64,000 nucleotides of DNA from Neglectibacter timonensis (GTDB taxonomy: Bacteria; Bacillota; Clostridia; Oscillospirales; Acutalibacteraceae), in assembly GCF_900048895.1 (NCBI RefSeq), contig NZ_LT160640.1, forward strand, positions 372,001 through 436,000, given 5' to 3'. Positions 30,902 to 39,820 of the stretch are shown in pieces. The translations under genes were made by a program, and so were the position numbers. A model generated the notes under the pieces. It had not been told where the DNA came from. It searched no databases and saw only the letters and a program-made list of their open reading frames with translations. How positions within the stretch are numbered: position 1 is the first letter of the stretch; every line of letters begins with the position of its first letter.

Positions 30902-33004
30902 TCAGACGATAAGCAGACCGATATGGTAGACAAGAAACGTGACAACCCAAGCCACGGCAATCTGGAACAGGGCTGTCAGTCCAGTCCAACCCCAGCTGCC
31001 GGTTTCTTTCTTGATGGTGGCCAGTGTGGCGGCACAGGGAATGTAGAGCAGGGAAAAGGTCATCAGGGCATAGGCGTTTAGTGCGCCGAAGCCAATGGAA
31101 CTCAAGGTTCCCATAAACGCAGACATGCCTGCGTTGGAAGTGATGTTGGAGATGCCGAAGAGCACCGCACAGCTGGAGACCACCACTTCCTTGGCGGAGA
31201 TACCGGCGATCAAAGCCACTACTATCTGCCAATATCCCAGACCAATAGGAGCAAAGAAGGGAACAATCCATTTTCCGAGCAGAGAACCGTAAGTCTGTGA
31301 CATATCCGCGGAATAGCCGGAGGGACCGAAATTCAACAGGAACCACATGAGTATGGAAGCGATAAAGATGACAGTGCCAGCTTTGGTCAGATAATCTTTT
31401 ACCTTTTCCCAAACATAAATGGCGATAGTCCTCGCGCTGGGAGCCTTGTATTCCGGCAGCTCTATCAGCAGGGAATTTTCACGGGTTTTCTTCCGATCGA
31501 GCAGATGCATAAAAAAGGCAGAAAGCACTGCCACTACCAGTCCCAGCAAATACATTGAGTATGCAACCAGCAGGGCTTTCTCCGGGAAGAACATTTCCGA
31601 AAAGAGAACGTAAATGGGAAGCCGGGCGCTGCAGGACATAAAAGGTGTAATCAGCATGGTCTTGTAGCGGTCCCGCTTATTTTCCAGTGCCCTGGATGCC
31701 ATAATAGCGGGTACGCTGCAGCCAAAACCTAAGATCATGGGGATGAAAGAACGGCCGGATAATCCCAGTTTCCCCATGATTCCGTCCATTACATAGGCTA
31801 CCCGGGACATATAGCCGCTGTCCTCCAGAAAGGCCAAAGCCAGAAACAGAATAAAAATATTGGGCAGAAAGGTGAGAATTCCCCCTACACCGGTGATAAT
31901 GCCGTCTACAATCAATGAAATAAGCATAGGGGCGGTATTGATTGCCTGAAGGGAGGAGAGTACGGCGCCGGAAAACAAATCCAGTCCCATTTCGAAGAAG
32001 CCCTTGAGCCAATCTCCCACCGTAAAGGTAAGGAAAAAGACCAGTGCCATGATACCAAGAAATATGGGAAGGCCCAGCCAGGTATTGGTCAGGACGTTGT
32101 CGATTTTATCAGTAAAGACTTCTTTCTTTTCTTTATTTACCAGCACTTCCTGGATGATCTCATCGATAAAATCGTATTTCTGATTGATAATCTCCTGTTC
32201 ATAGCTACGGTCCAGAATATCCGGACGGTCAATAGGACATTGTTTCAGAACTTCCTTGTCGGATTCCAGCAATTTGATGGCGTACCAACGGGGATTCCTG
32301 AGCGAGGGATACTTATCGCGGAGTACTTCGAGAAGCTGGTCGATCTTATTCTCGATTTCATCGCTGTACACCATTGTGTATTCCTGATGGTGATGATGGT
32401 GATGGTGATGATGGGAATGCCGGGTTTGTGCAGTTTGCGAGCGCCCGCGCTCCGGGATACCCGCAGACGAATGATGATGGTGAATCAGGGGCATATCCTC
32501 CCGGTGGTCCTTATGGTGCGAAGCTGCATGCATCAGAATATCAAGACCTGTTTTACGGCGCGCCGAAACTGGGATGACAGGAATGCCCAGCATCTCAGGC
32601 AGACGATGCGTGTCGATCTCCATGCCCCGTTTTTCTACAATATCCATCATATTTAAAGCCAAAATAACTGGCTTCCCCAATTCGATGAGCTGAAGGGTGA
32701 GGTAAAGATTTCGTTCCAGCGCGGAAGCGTCTGCCACATCGATGATGACGTCCACATCGTCGCTGAGTATGTACTGCCTGGAAACCTGCTCTTCCATGGT
32801 ATAAGAGGTGAGACTGTAAGTGCCGGGCAGGTCGACCAATTTGTATTCATGGTCGTGATATTGAAAACGGCCTTCTTTCTTTTCAACGGTAACGCCGGGC
32901 CAGTTGGCAACCTTCAGGTTGGCTCCGGTATAGGCATTAAAAAGCGTTGTCTTTCCGCAGTTTGGATTTCCCACGAATCCGATGGAAAGTTCATGCGCCA
33001 TCAT
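30902..33004 (-). CDS. feoB: Ferrous iron transporter FeoB
   Basis: FeoB imports Fe2+ using a GTPase-linked membrane domain. The 700-residue protein has GNPNCGKTTLFNAYTG (G1) near residue 12, VDLPGTYSLTSY (G3), LALNMMD (G4), then a helical linker, and the membrane part with Gate regions SGYMSRVAYVMDG and FSCSARLPIYVLF-like FMSCSARLPIYVL. An unusual His-rich insert (His175-178 and nine consecutive His at 198-206) lies between the G domain and the membrane part. It overlaps feoA by four bases. Confidence 0.95.
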   Translation of the reverse strand: MMAHELSIGFVGNPNCGKTTLFNAYTGANLKVANWPGVTVEKKEGRFQYHDHEYKLVDLPGTYSLTSYTMEEQVSRQYILSDDVDVIIDVADASALERNLYLTLQLIELGKPVILALNMMDIVEKRGMEIDTHRLPEMLGIPVIPVSARRKTGLDILMHAASHHKDHREDMPLIHHHHSSAGIPERGRSQTAQTRHSHHHHHHHHHQEYTMVYSDEIENKIDQLLEVLRDKYPSLRNPRWYAIKLLESDKEVLKQCPIDRPDILDRSYEQEIINQKYDFIDEIIQEVLVNKEKKEVFTDKIDNVLTNTWLGLPIFLGIMALVFFLTFTVGDWLKGFFEMGLDLFSGAVLSSLQAINTAPMLISLIVDGIITGVGGILTFLPNIFILFLALAFLEDSGYMSRVAYVMDGIMGKLGLSGRSFIPMILGFGCSVPAIMASRALENKRDRYKTMLITPFMSCSARLPIYVLFSEMFFPEKALLVAYSMYLLGLVVAVLSAFFMHLLDRKKTRENSLLIELPEYKAPSARTIAIYVWEKVKDYLTKAGTVIFIASILMWFLLNFGPSGYSADMSQTYGSLLGKWIVPFFAPIGLGYWQIVVALIAGISAKEVVVSSCAVLFGISNITSNAGMSAFMGTLSSIGFGALNAYALMTFSLLYIPCAATLATIKKETGSWGWTGLTALFQIAVAWVVTFLVYHIGLLIV

Positions 33005-33240
33005 ACATCACCCCTGACTTCGATATGGGATGAAATGCCGCTTCCGAGGGCGAAACGTGTGCCCCGAACTTTGATGATCATCGCGCCCTTCCGTTTTTTC
33101 CTCATGACAGAAACCTTGCTGCCGGTGATCAGCCCCAGAGCTTCCAGCCTGCGCTCCAGTTCGACCGGCAGTTCTGTTTTTTCCACAAGATATTGGGATC
33201 CTGAGGTCCCTTCCTGCAATGTCATAGACGCCCCTCGCAA
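33001..33240 (-). CDS. feoA: Ferrous iron transport protein FeoA
   Basis: FeoA is an SH3-like cytoplasmic protein that supports FeoB. The 79-residue protein has LERRLEALGLITGSKVSVMRK, the core of the domain, and ends in FALGSGISSHIEVRG. It is the first gene of the operon. GAGGGG lies before the start. The divergent adenosine deaminase gene begins 155 bases away, and an inverted repeat within that spacer may bind a metal regulator. Confidence 0.93.
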   Translation of the reverse strand: MRGASMTLQEGTSGSQYLVEKTELPVELERRLEALGLITGSKVSVMRKKRKGAMIIKVRGTRFALGSGISSHIEVRGDV

Positions 33241-33272
33241 TCAGATATTTCGAAAAAATATGATACTAAAAA

Positions 33273-33299
33273 GTTAGCACAAACTAACCATCTTGTCAA
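33273..33299 (-). promoter_or_regulatory. feo promoter with GTTAG-N6-CTAAC operator candidate
   Basis: On the minus strand TTGACA (plus 33294-33299) is followed by an inverted repeat, GTTAG at 33284-33288 and CTAAC at 33273-33277, in the spacer region; the -10 box is weak. DtxR/MntR-type repressors bind related TTAG/CTAA repeats, so metal-dependent control is plausible. Confidence 0.5.
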
Positions 33300-33345
33300 T
33301 GGTTTTTGCATTTTTTCTCATTTTTCATGCTTTTCTAATATTTTA

Positions 33346-33354
33346 TGTTATAAT
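33346..33354 (+). promoter_or_regulatory. Extended -10 promoter for adenosine deaminase
   Basis: TGTTATAAT is an extended -10 element; no good -35 is seen. Confidence 0.6.
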
Positions 33355-33395
33355 AGATGTGATTTTTCAATGAAATAGGAAATGGAGAGCTGTTC

Positions 33396-34382
33396 ATGGT
33401 AGAATTACATCTGCATCTGGATGGTTCGCTGTCGCCCCGGGTGGTTTGGAAGCTGGCCGAGCTTCAGGGGATTAGCCTTCCGGCAAACAATCTGCAGGAG
33501 TTGGCAAAAGCGTTGATTGCCCCGCCGGACTGCAGAAGCCTGAATGAGTATCTCCTCTGTTTCGAGCTGCCTAAATTGGTTCTGCAAAGCGCGGAAGCCC
33601 TACAGCTGGCTGTTGAGGAATTGATAGGTTCACTGGCGAGAGAAGGTATTCTCTATGCGGAGATCCGCTTTGCTCCGCAGTTGCATACTGTTCGGGGGCT
33701 GACCCAGGAGGATGCGGTGAGAGCAGCCTTGTGCGGACAGGAAGCCGGATTGAAGAAAAATGCAAAAATATCTTCACAGCTCATCTTATGCTGTATGCGG
33801 GGCGGGGGAGACGAAGAAAATGAGGAGACTCTGCGTATAACAGAAAAATATCTGGGGCATGGCGTCTGCGCGGCGGACCTGGCAGGGGCGGAGGCCCTGT
33901 ATCCTACGGTGAGATATCGAAAGCTTTTTGCCGGGGCCGCTGCCCAAGGAATCCCCTTTACTATCCATGCGGGCGAGGCCGGAGGGCCTCAGGAAATCCT
34001 GGAAGCGGTGTCCATCGGGGCAAAACGTATTGGCCATGGGGTGAGGGCAGCGGAAGATCCGGCAGTGATAGAACTGCTATTAGAACGAAAAATCCCTTTG
34101 GAACTCTGCTATAGCAGCAATCTGCAGACAAAGGCAGTCAGAACTCCTTCCGATTTCCCGCTGCGCGGGTATTTGCAGAAGGGGTTGTGCGTGACGGTGA
34201 ATTCGGATAATAGAACGGTTTCCGGAACCACGCTCAACCGTGAATACTCTCTGCTGAGAGAGTTGGGGCTGACAGCATCCGAAGAAAATCATCTTCTATT
34301 TTATGCGGCAGAGGCAGCTTTTCTGCCGGAACGGGAAAAAGCTGAGCTGATGCGAAGGATCCGGGAAAAATGTTTATCCTGA
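33396..34382 (+). CDS. add: Adenosine deaminase
   Basis: Adenosine deaminase converts adenosine to inosine in purine salvage. The 328-residue protein begins with the zinc ligand pair HLHLDGSLS at residues 4-12, has TIHAGEAGG with the third ligand and catalytic Glu, IGHGVRA, and VNSDNRTVSGTTL for the last metal ligand region. The latter variant is common in Firmicutes enzymes. The 5-prime end is close to an extended -10 promoter. It ends seven bases before a longer frame of the M23 gene. Confidence 0.92.
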   Translation: MVELHLHLDGSLSPRVVWKLAELQGISLPANNLQELAKALIAPPDCRSLNEYLLCFELPKLVLQSAEALQLAVEELIGSLAREGILYAEIRFAPQLHTVRGLTQEDAVRAALCGQEAGLKKNAKISSQLILCCMRGGGDEENEETLRITEKYLGHGVCAADLAGAEALYPTVRYRKLFAGAAAQGIPFTIHAGEAGGPQEILEAVSIGAKRIGHGVRAAEDPAVIELLLERKIPLELCYSSNLQTKAVRTPSDFPLRGYLQKGLCVTVNSDNRTVSGTTLNREYSLLRELGLTASEENHLLFYAAEAAFLPEREKAELMRRIREKCLS

Positions 34383-34433
34383 GAGAGTGTGCCGGAGCAT
34401 TCGGATTTCAGAGAGATGAGAGGAGAATTTAGC

Positions 34434-35654
34434 ATGCAACGAAAGAGAAAACGGTTTTTCCGGGTCATGACGGCGCTGCTGGCTTTATGGCTGGTCCTGC
34501 CCTCCGGAGCGATTGCGAAGACTATTGAGGAAGTGGAGGCAGCGCAAGAAAAGCTGCGGCAGGAAAAGGAAGAACTGGAAGAAAAAATTGAGATTCTGAA
34601 ATCAGATGAGGAAAAGCTTTTGGAATATCAAGAAGCTTTGGAAGAAAAAATTTCTTTAACTGAGCAGAAAATCGATACTTCTCGGGAATCCATTCAACTG
34701 ATGGACTCCCGCATTGGAGAGCTGGAGCAGCGCCTTGCGGAATCTAAAAAAGAGTATGAGGCCACACTGGCCTTGTTCGCGGAGCGGATTAAGGCGCTCT
34801 ATATGACCGGAGATGCCGGTACGCTGGAAATTTTGCTGAATTCCACCAGTATTGCCGATTTCTCCATGAAAATGGAAATGACTGCTGCAGTTGCCCGGCA
34901 CGATCAGGCTCTTTTAGACAAAATAGAGGAGTATTTGGAGAAGACCCGCCAAGACAGAGAGGACCTGGCAAAGATGCGGGAGTCGGAAACCAATGCAAAG
35001 CGGGAGCTGGAGGCTGCACAAAAAGAGCTGACGTCCCTTCATGAGGAAAATAATGTGGTAATTGCGGATTTGGAATCTCAACAGCTTGCAGCACAGGATG
35101 TCATTGCACAGAATGAGGAGGAGGACGCTGCGCTGGAAGAGGAGCTGCAGGCGCTCATTGAACAGCGCAATGAAGAGGAGCGCAAACGCAGAGAGGAAGC
35201 AGAGAAAAACACAGCGAATGGAGGCGGAGGAGATGTACCTCCGGTCACTCCGGGCATGAGTGATTCCTTTCAGCCTATCTGGCCGCTGCCCGGCATCAGC
35301 TACGGCAATATCACAGGCCATTTCGGTGATATGTACGATAATGGACCCCACAATGGTTTGGATATTGGCGCCGACTATGGAACTCCAATTGTGGCTGCGC
35401 AGGCGGGGCAGGTGATCAGCGCGGAATATCATTGGTCCTGGGGCAATAATGTGCTTATCTGGCATAATCAGGATTACTCTACACGGTACGCTCACTGCAG
35501 TTCATTAGCGGTAACACCGGGCCAGTATGTTGAGCAGGGACAGACGATCGGATATGTGGGGAATACAGGCTATTCATTTGGCTATCATCTCCATTTTGAG
35601 GTGTATTACGGCGGAAGCCGGGTGAATCCGGATCCTTATTTGGGAATTTATTGA
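34434..35654 (+). CDS. M23 family peptidase with coiled coil (EnvC-like)
   Basis: The 406-residue protein has a signal segment (about 8-28), a long coiled coil of Glu/Lys-rich heptads (about 30-250), a Gly/Pro linker and a C-terminal M23 domain. HNGLDIGADYG and YHLHFEVYY hold the zinc and catalytic residues, all present. It is likely a peptidoglycan endopeptidase or an activator of cell separation. ATG 34434 is chosen for GAGGAG upstream; an earlier frame from 34389 lacks one. Confidence 0.92.
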   Translation: MQRKRKRFFRVMTALLALWLVLPSGAIAKTIEEVEAAQEKLRQEKEELEEKIEILKSDEEKLLEYQEALEEKISLTEQKIDTSRESIQLMDSRIGELEQRLAESKKEYEATLALFAERIKALYMTGDAGTLEILLNSTSIADFSMKMEMTAAVARHDQALLDKIEEYLEKTRQDREDLAKMRESETNAKRELEAAQKELTSLHEENNVVIADLESQQLAAQDVIAQNEEEDAALEEELQALIEQRNEEERKRREEAEKNTANGGGGDVPPVTPGMSDSFQPIWPLPGISYGNITGHFGDMYDNGPHNGLDIGADYGTPIVAAQAGQVISAEYHWSWGNNVLIWHNQDYSTRYAHCSSLAVTPGQYVEQGQTIGYVGNTGYSFGYHLHFEVYYGGSRVNPDPYLGIY

Positions 35655-35658
35655 GATG

Positions 35659-35704
35659 AAAAGAGACGTGCCGCAGAATTCAGCTTCTGCGGCACGTCTC
35701 TTTT
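35659..35704. terminator. Bidirectional terminator
   Basis: A 20-bp perfect stem (35659-35678 with 35685-35704), AAAA on one side and TTTT on the other, between convergent genes. Confidence 0.9.
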
Positions 35705-35712
35705 GCGGTTTA

Positions 35713-36624
35713 TCAATCGAGAATCATCAATTCACGGATGTACTTAATGGTGTAGCGAAGGCCTTTGTCTCCTTTTTCCCCCTGCCAGGTCTGGGAATGC
35801 GGTTCAATGGCCAGATAACCGTCATATCCGTATTTATACAAAATGGCAAAAAAGGCTCTCCAATTGATCACATCAATACCCGCGGGCGGATTGTCATACC
35901 AGTTGTTTTTTTGGTGCATCATCTGCGCCAGAAATTCTTCTTTCAGTTCAGGATGCCTCTCCATGAAACTGTAATTTTTCCACATATCAGGTTCCTGTGA
36001 TTCGCCTCTCTGAATTACGCCTTTGATATGGCAATATTTGAAATGATCGCCCCACTCCAGGCCCTCTTCCAGATAGGCTCCCTTCTGGCCGCCGTGGACA
36101 AAGCTGTGAGAGGGATCATATTTGATTCCCAGCCCAGGTACCTCGCTGAGTACAAGCTTCCATTGCTCTGGGGTACGGATGTAATTTCCTCCCATCATAC
36201 AGTTGACAATGGCACATTCCATGCCCTTCTCTTTTGCATAGGCCACAATTTGATTGAGAACTTTAATGGCGGCGGTAATGTTCTGGTAATAGGAGAGTTC
36301 TTCCACATAGGCTACGCTGCAGAGATAATACTTGGCGCCAAGGTAAGCGCCGAAATCAATGACGCGCTTTACCGCTGTCCATTCTTCCTGAATTACGGCT
36401 CCTGTCCTGTCCAGAATACGGCTGGCCCAGCGCCCTACGGCGCCTACCTCCACACCGGTCCGCCTGCTTTCCTCCTTCAGCGTTTCCCTGCTGTTCCAAA
36501 GCTCTTCTACAGGCCGTCCAAAATATTCGACGGGATTGCAGTCGAATTCCACAAAGTCGAGCCCCAACTCCTTGGCGCGCTCAAAGCATCCGCTTTCCGG
36601 CTGCATGATAATGCCCAGTTTCAC
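35713..36624 (-). CDS. Sugar phosphate isomerase/epimerase family protein (TIM barrel)
   Basis: The 303-residue protein is an AP-endonuclease-2-like TIM barrel: GIIMQPESG at the start, VEFDCNPVEYFG, GIKYDPSHSFVHGG with a metal-site Asp and His, HFKYCHIKG, and LAIEPHSQTWQG near the end. Such enzymes act on sugars or inositol derivatives. The start is GTG with AAAGGAGG upstream. It is last in the uxuA-led operon, so an uronate or related sugar is its likely substrate. Confidence 0.85.
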   Translation of the reverse strand: MKLGIIMQPESGCFERAKELGLDFVEFDCNPVEYFGRPVEELWNSRETLKEESRRTGVEVGAVGRWASRILDRTGAVIQEEWTAVKRVIDFGAYLGAKYYLCSVAYVEELSYYQNITAAIKVLNQIVAYAKEKGMECAIVNCMMGGNYIRTPEQWKLVLSEVPGLGIKYDPSHSFVHGGQKGAYLEEGLEWGDHFKYCHIKGVIQRGESQEPDMWKNYSFMERHPELKEEFLAQMMHQKNNWYDNPPAGIDVINWRAFFAILYKYGYDGYLAIEPHSQTWQGEKGDKGLRYTIKYIRELMILD

Positions 36625-36641
36625 GAAAATTCCTCCTTTAG

Positions 36642-37847
36642 TTATTCCTTATTTTTATGATAGAGCCGTTCAGCATTGACGGTGAGAATCCTCTCACAGA
36701 GTTCTTTGGCACGTTCCAAAGAGAGAAGGCCGGTTTCAATCCGCTGTGAGAGCACCTCTGCCAGCACTTTGCGTACGGCCAGTAAAGCACCCAGACTGTC
36801 CTCGGACATCCAGGTGTCGCAGCCCCAGGAAATCCGATCGGCACCGCAGATATCCAAAACCTCTGAAAGCAGACGTTCCGCTGCTGCGGTAGAGATGATA
36901 GGAAGCCAGCAGAGATCAACATAGACGTTTCGGAAGGAAAAGGCCAGTCCGCACAGATCATCCAGCCAGGGATAGCTGCCATGGAACAGGACAAATTTTG
37001 TGTGCGGATTCCTGCGTATGGCTTCGGTCAGATACCGGCAGTTGCTCTTCTGCATCTTTCCCAAACCGGTGTGAACCTGCAAGGGTATGTCGAGCCCGGC
37101 GCAGATTCTGCAGATTTCCTGGAAGATATAGTTCTGGAAATGGAAGATATCCTGTTCTGTGGGATCGGCAGACGCAAAAGCTTTTTGAGCATCCTCTTTG
37201 GACGCAGCTTCAAAGTCCAGACCGCGGTCATAAGCGGAAGCGCATTTGAAGGCGACACAGCCGCTTTCTGCGGCCTCTTCCATTTTTCTCTGCACCTGTT
37301 CCACATAGCGATCAAAGTCTCCAAAAAATTTCCAGCCGTAATTTTGATAAGGATTGTTTCCATTGTGATCTGCGGCAGTGAGATTGTAGCCGTACAGGAA
37401 TTGGTTGATGCGGTAGGTGCGCTCAAAAACAGGTGAGTCGGTGCGTTTTTCGCCGGGGTTCCAATAGGCGTCCACAATCACATGTTGGTAACCGCAGTTC
37501 TGCTCCAGAATTCTGGTATGGTGCGACGGATCCTGATAAGCAGCCCGGACAGCCTGATCTGTTTTCTCCCAATTTTCGGGGCTCAGAGGGTCGGGAATTC
37601 CGTAGATTTCCGTGAGCGCCCGACTTATCCAGAGATAGAAGGAACGGTCACGGAAACGCCGGTAAAAGTCCTCTTTGCCGGGGACACCGCAGTCCTCCCA
37701 TTCTTCATTCAGGTAGGAGTGGGCTAGCAGATAGTCAAGCCCTACGTCAGTCAGCTGTTCTGCGGGCAGGTGGTGGGAATGGGTGTTATAGACAGGAATC
37801 CCTTTGAGATACTCTTCCAGGATTTGAAAAGTTTCTTCCTTTTTCAT
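36642..37847 (-). CDS. Amidohydrolase-family protein, uronate isomerase-like
   Basis: The 401-residue protein belongs to the amidohydrolase TIM-barrel fold: YNTHSHHLPAE near residue 20 resembles the HxH metal site, LQVHTGLGKM and VLFHGSYPW fit strand 5 and 6 ligands, and ISWGCDTWMSEDS fits the last Asp. It is shorter than classic UxaC (about 460) but its position after uxuA suggests a related role on hexuronates; a hydrolase on another substrate is possible. ATG 37847 follows AAGGAG and overlaps the GNAT stop by four bases. Confidence 0.72.
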   Translation of the reverse strand: MKKEETFQILEEYLKGIPVYNTHSHHLPAEQLTDVGLDYLLAHSYLNEEWEDCGVPGKEDFYRRFRDRSFYLWISRALTEIYGIPDPLSPENWEKTDQAVRAAYQDPSHHTRILEQNCGYQHVIVDAYWNPGEKRTDSPVFERTYRINQFLYGYNLTAADHNGNNPYQNYGWKFFGDFDRYVEQVQRKMEEAAESGCVAFKCASAYDRGLDFEAASKEDAQKAFASADPTEQDIFHFQNYIFQEICRICAGLDIPLQVHTGLGKMQKSNCRYLTEAIRRNPHTKFVLFHGSYPWLDDLCGLAFSFRNVYVDLCWLPIISTAAAERLLSEVLDICGADRISWGCDTWMSEDSLGALLAVRKVLAEVLSQRIETGLLSLERAKELCERILTVNAERLYHKNKE

Positions 37848-38335
37848 GTTGTTTCTCCTTCCAGCTTCATGTCCATCACGAAAGACCGCAGGGTCATTCC
37901 GCATTTTTCGTAAAATTTCCGGGCACTTTCATTAAAAGCCCACACCATCAGCTCCAGATGCTCTGCACCGAAACGCTTTGCCCTGCAAAGAGCTTCCTCG
38001 TACAAGGCTGTTCCCACACCTTTCCGGCGGAATTCTCCCAAGACAAGGATGTCATCGACGTGTGCGCTCTTTTGGGGCAGCAGTATGGGGTTTGGGGAGG
38101 ACTCACACAGCAGCAGGTCACACATACCCGCAGGTTTTCCCTTCCATTCTGCAAGGAACAGCTCCCGGTGGGAATCTTGTATCATCTGGGAGAACTCTGC
38201 TCTGGAACAGGGATGGGCAAGTTCGGCAAAGAGATCGGGCCGGGCCTGCTGGTGCATCCGGTGCAGGGCGCTCTCCATTACGTCGAACAGCGGGTAATCC
38301 TGAACTGTCATGGTTCTGATTGAGATTTCACACAT
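37844..38335 (-). CDS. GNAT family N-acetyltransferase in the uxuA operon
   Basis: The 163-residue protein has [20 protein letters not shown] as acetyl-CoA loop and [18 protein letters not shown] at the end. It overlaps uxuA by eight bases and the amidohydrolase by four, so it is tightly coupled. Why an acetyltransferase sits in a sugar operon is unclear; an acetylated sugar or protein control are possibilities without direct support. Confidence 0.82.
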   Translation of the reverse strand: MCEISIRTMTVQDYPLFDVMESALHRMHQQARPDLFAELAHPCSRAEFSQMIQDSHRELFLAEWKGKPAGMCDLLLCESSPNPILLPQKSAHVDDILVLGEFRRKGVGTALYEEALCRAKRFGAEHLELMVWAFNESARKFYEKCGMTLRSFVMDMKLEGETT

Positions 38336-39383
38336 GGTTTATTTCCTTCTTTGCGGCTTCAAACAAACCGTTGAGGTAGGCGGCTCCCAGAGCGCGGTCA
38401 TAGAGGCCGTAGCCTGCCCGGCCAGTTTCGCCCCAAATCATTCTGCCATGGTCTGGGCGGACAAATCCATCGAATCCATTTTCACACAGAGCCTTCACAA
38501 TAGCATACATGTCAAGAGAGCCGCAGCTGCTAAGATGAGCGCGCTCCTCGAAGCCGTTTTCAAGGATCTGTACGTTTCGCAGATGGACAAAGTGGATCCT
38601 GCCCATTCCAGCATACTTGGCCGCCAGCTTCGGCACATCGTTTTTGGGAGAGCAGCCCAGGGAGCCACAGCACAGGGTAAGCCCGTTGTGAGGATCATCT
38701 ACCAGCTTCAGGAACCGGTCCAGGTTTTGCTCTCCTGTCAAAATGCGGGGCAGGCCAAAGATGCTCCAGCAGGGATCATCCTGATGCACGGCCATATTGA
38801 TATTTGCTTCTGCGGCCACAGGGATTACCCGCTCCAGAAAATAACGGAGATTCTCCCAAAGATCCTCCTCGGTTATTTCCTGATATTGGGAGACAATTGC
38901 CCGTAACTCTTCTCGCGTATAGCTGGCGTCCCATCCCGGCAAAGTCAGATCGCTGTCGCTTTTCAGCGGATTCACCTGATCCACCTGTTCCGCATAATAG
39001 ACCAGAGATGTGGATCCATCGGGAAGCATATGATCCAGCTGCGTTCTGGTCCAGTCGAAGACAGGCATGAAGTTATAACAAACACATTGTACACCAGCTT
39101 CTCCTAAACGCCGAATATTTTCACAGTAATTTTCAATAAACCAGTCTCTTGAGGGCTTTCCGAGCTTGATATCCTCATGGACAGGCACGCTTTCAATGAC
39201 ATCGAAGGAAAGCCCGGCCTCTTCGGTCAGAGTTTTCAGCCGGGCAATACTGTCCCTGCTCCAGACCTCGCCTACTGGCACATCGTACACAGCGGTGACG
39301 ATGGACTGCATGCCCGGGATTTGTCGAATATTTCTCAGGGTTACCGGATCGTCTTCTCCATACCAGCGGAAAGATAATTTCAT
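38328..39383 (-). CDS. uxuA: Mannonate dehydratase
   Basis: UxuA dehydrates D-mannonate to 2-keto-3-deoxygluconate in glucuronate breakdown. The 351-residue protein starts [24 protein letters not shown] and has [29 protein letters not shown] and DHGRMIWGE, the family metal and substrate sites. GGGGAG precedes the ATG. It leads a four-gene operon with its own promoter. Confidence 0.94.
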   Translation of the reverse strand: MKLSFRWYGEDDPVTLRNIRQIPGMQSIVTAVYDVPVGEVWSRDSIARLKTLTEEAGLSFDVIESVPVHEDIKLGKPSRDWFIENYCENIRRLGEAGVQCVCYNFMPVFDWTRTQLDHMLPDGSTSLVYYAEQVDQVNPLKSDSDLTLPGWDASYTREELRAIVSQYQEITEEDLWENLRYFLERVIPVAAEANINMAVHQDDPCWSIFGLPRILTGEQNLDRFLKLVDDPHNGLTLCCGSLGCSPKNDVPKLAAKYAGMGRIHFVHLRNVQILENGFEERAHLSSCGSLDMYAIVKALCENGFDGFVRPDHGRMIWGETGRAGYGLYDRALGAAYLNGLFEAAKKEINHV

Positions 39384-39422
39384 TGTTTCAACGCTCCCCT
39401 AACAAAATTTATAGCCAAATTT

Positions 39423-39451
39423 ATCATACCATAGAATCAAGATTCCCGCAA
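39423..39451 (-). promoter_or_regulatory. uxuA promoter with GAATC-AA-GATTC repeat in the spacer
   Basis: On the minus strand TTGCGG (plus 39446-39451) and TATGAT (plus 39423-39428) with a 17-base spacer. A perfect inverted repeat (39434-39445) in the spacer may be an operator. Confidence 0.6.
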
Positions 39452-39603
39452 TGAGGCTGGATCAAAAGAGTTTATGGGGAGAAAATAGGTAGTGAAAAAA
39501 ATAATTAAATATTTCTAATGAAGAATAAAAAAAGTAAAAATGTGGAATATTATCTACTGCAAGGGATATCCCTGACATTATCAAAAGAAGGAGGACGTTG
39601 ACA

Positions 39604-39762
39604 ATGGATGTTTATGTCTGTGACATCTGCGGTTACCGCTATGACCCTGAGGTGGGGGATCCGGATAACGGAATTGCTCCCGGCACCAGATTTGAAGATA
39701 TTCCAGAGGACTGGGTTTGCCCGATCTGCGGTGTGGCAAAGGATCAGTTCTCCAAGGAATAA
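39604..39762 (+). CDS. Rubredoxin
   Basis: The 52-residue protein has [17 protein letters not shown] near the start and [13 protein letters not shown] near the end, the two CxxC pairs that bind a single iron. It is an electron carrier for anaerobes, often with superoxide reductase or rubrerythrin. AAGGAGG precedes the ATG at 39604. It stands alone, with a bidirectional terminator after it. Confidence 0.97.
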   Translation: MDVYVCDICGYRYDPEVGDPDNGIAPGTRFEDIPEDWVCPICGVAKDQFSKE

Positions 39763-39782
39763 AGTTTTTTTAAAGAATGAAG

Positions 39783-39820
39783 AAAGTGCATTCCCGTTTT
39801 AGGAATGCACTTTTTTTCCG
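39783..39820. terminator. Bidirectional terminator between rubredoxin and coaW
   Basis: AAAGTGCATTCC at 39783-39794 pairs with GGAATGCACTTT at 39802-39813, then T run. It overlaps the end of the pantothenate kinase frame. Confidence 0.85.

Noticed and set aside
32380-32415. A microsatellite-like or CRISPR-like repeat
   Set aside because: It is the codon repeat for the His run of FeoB, in frame with the gene.
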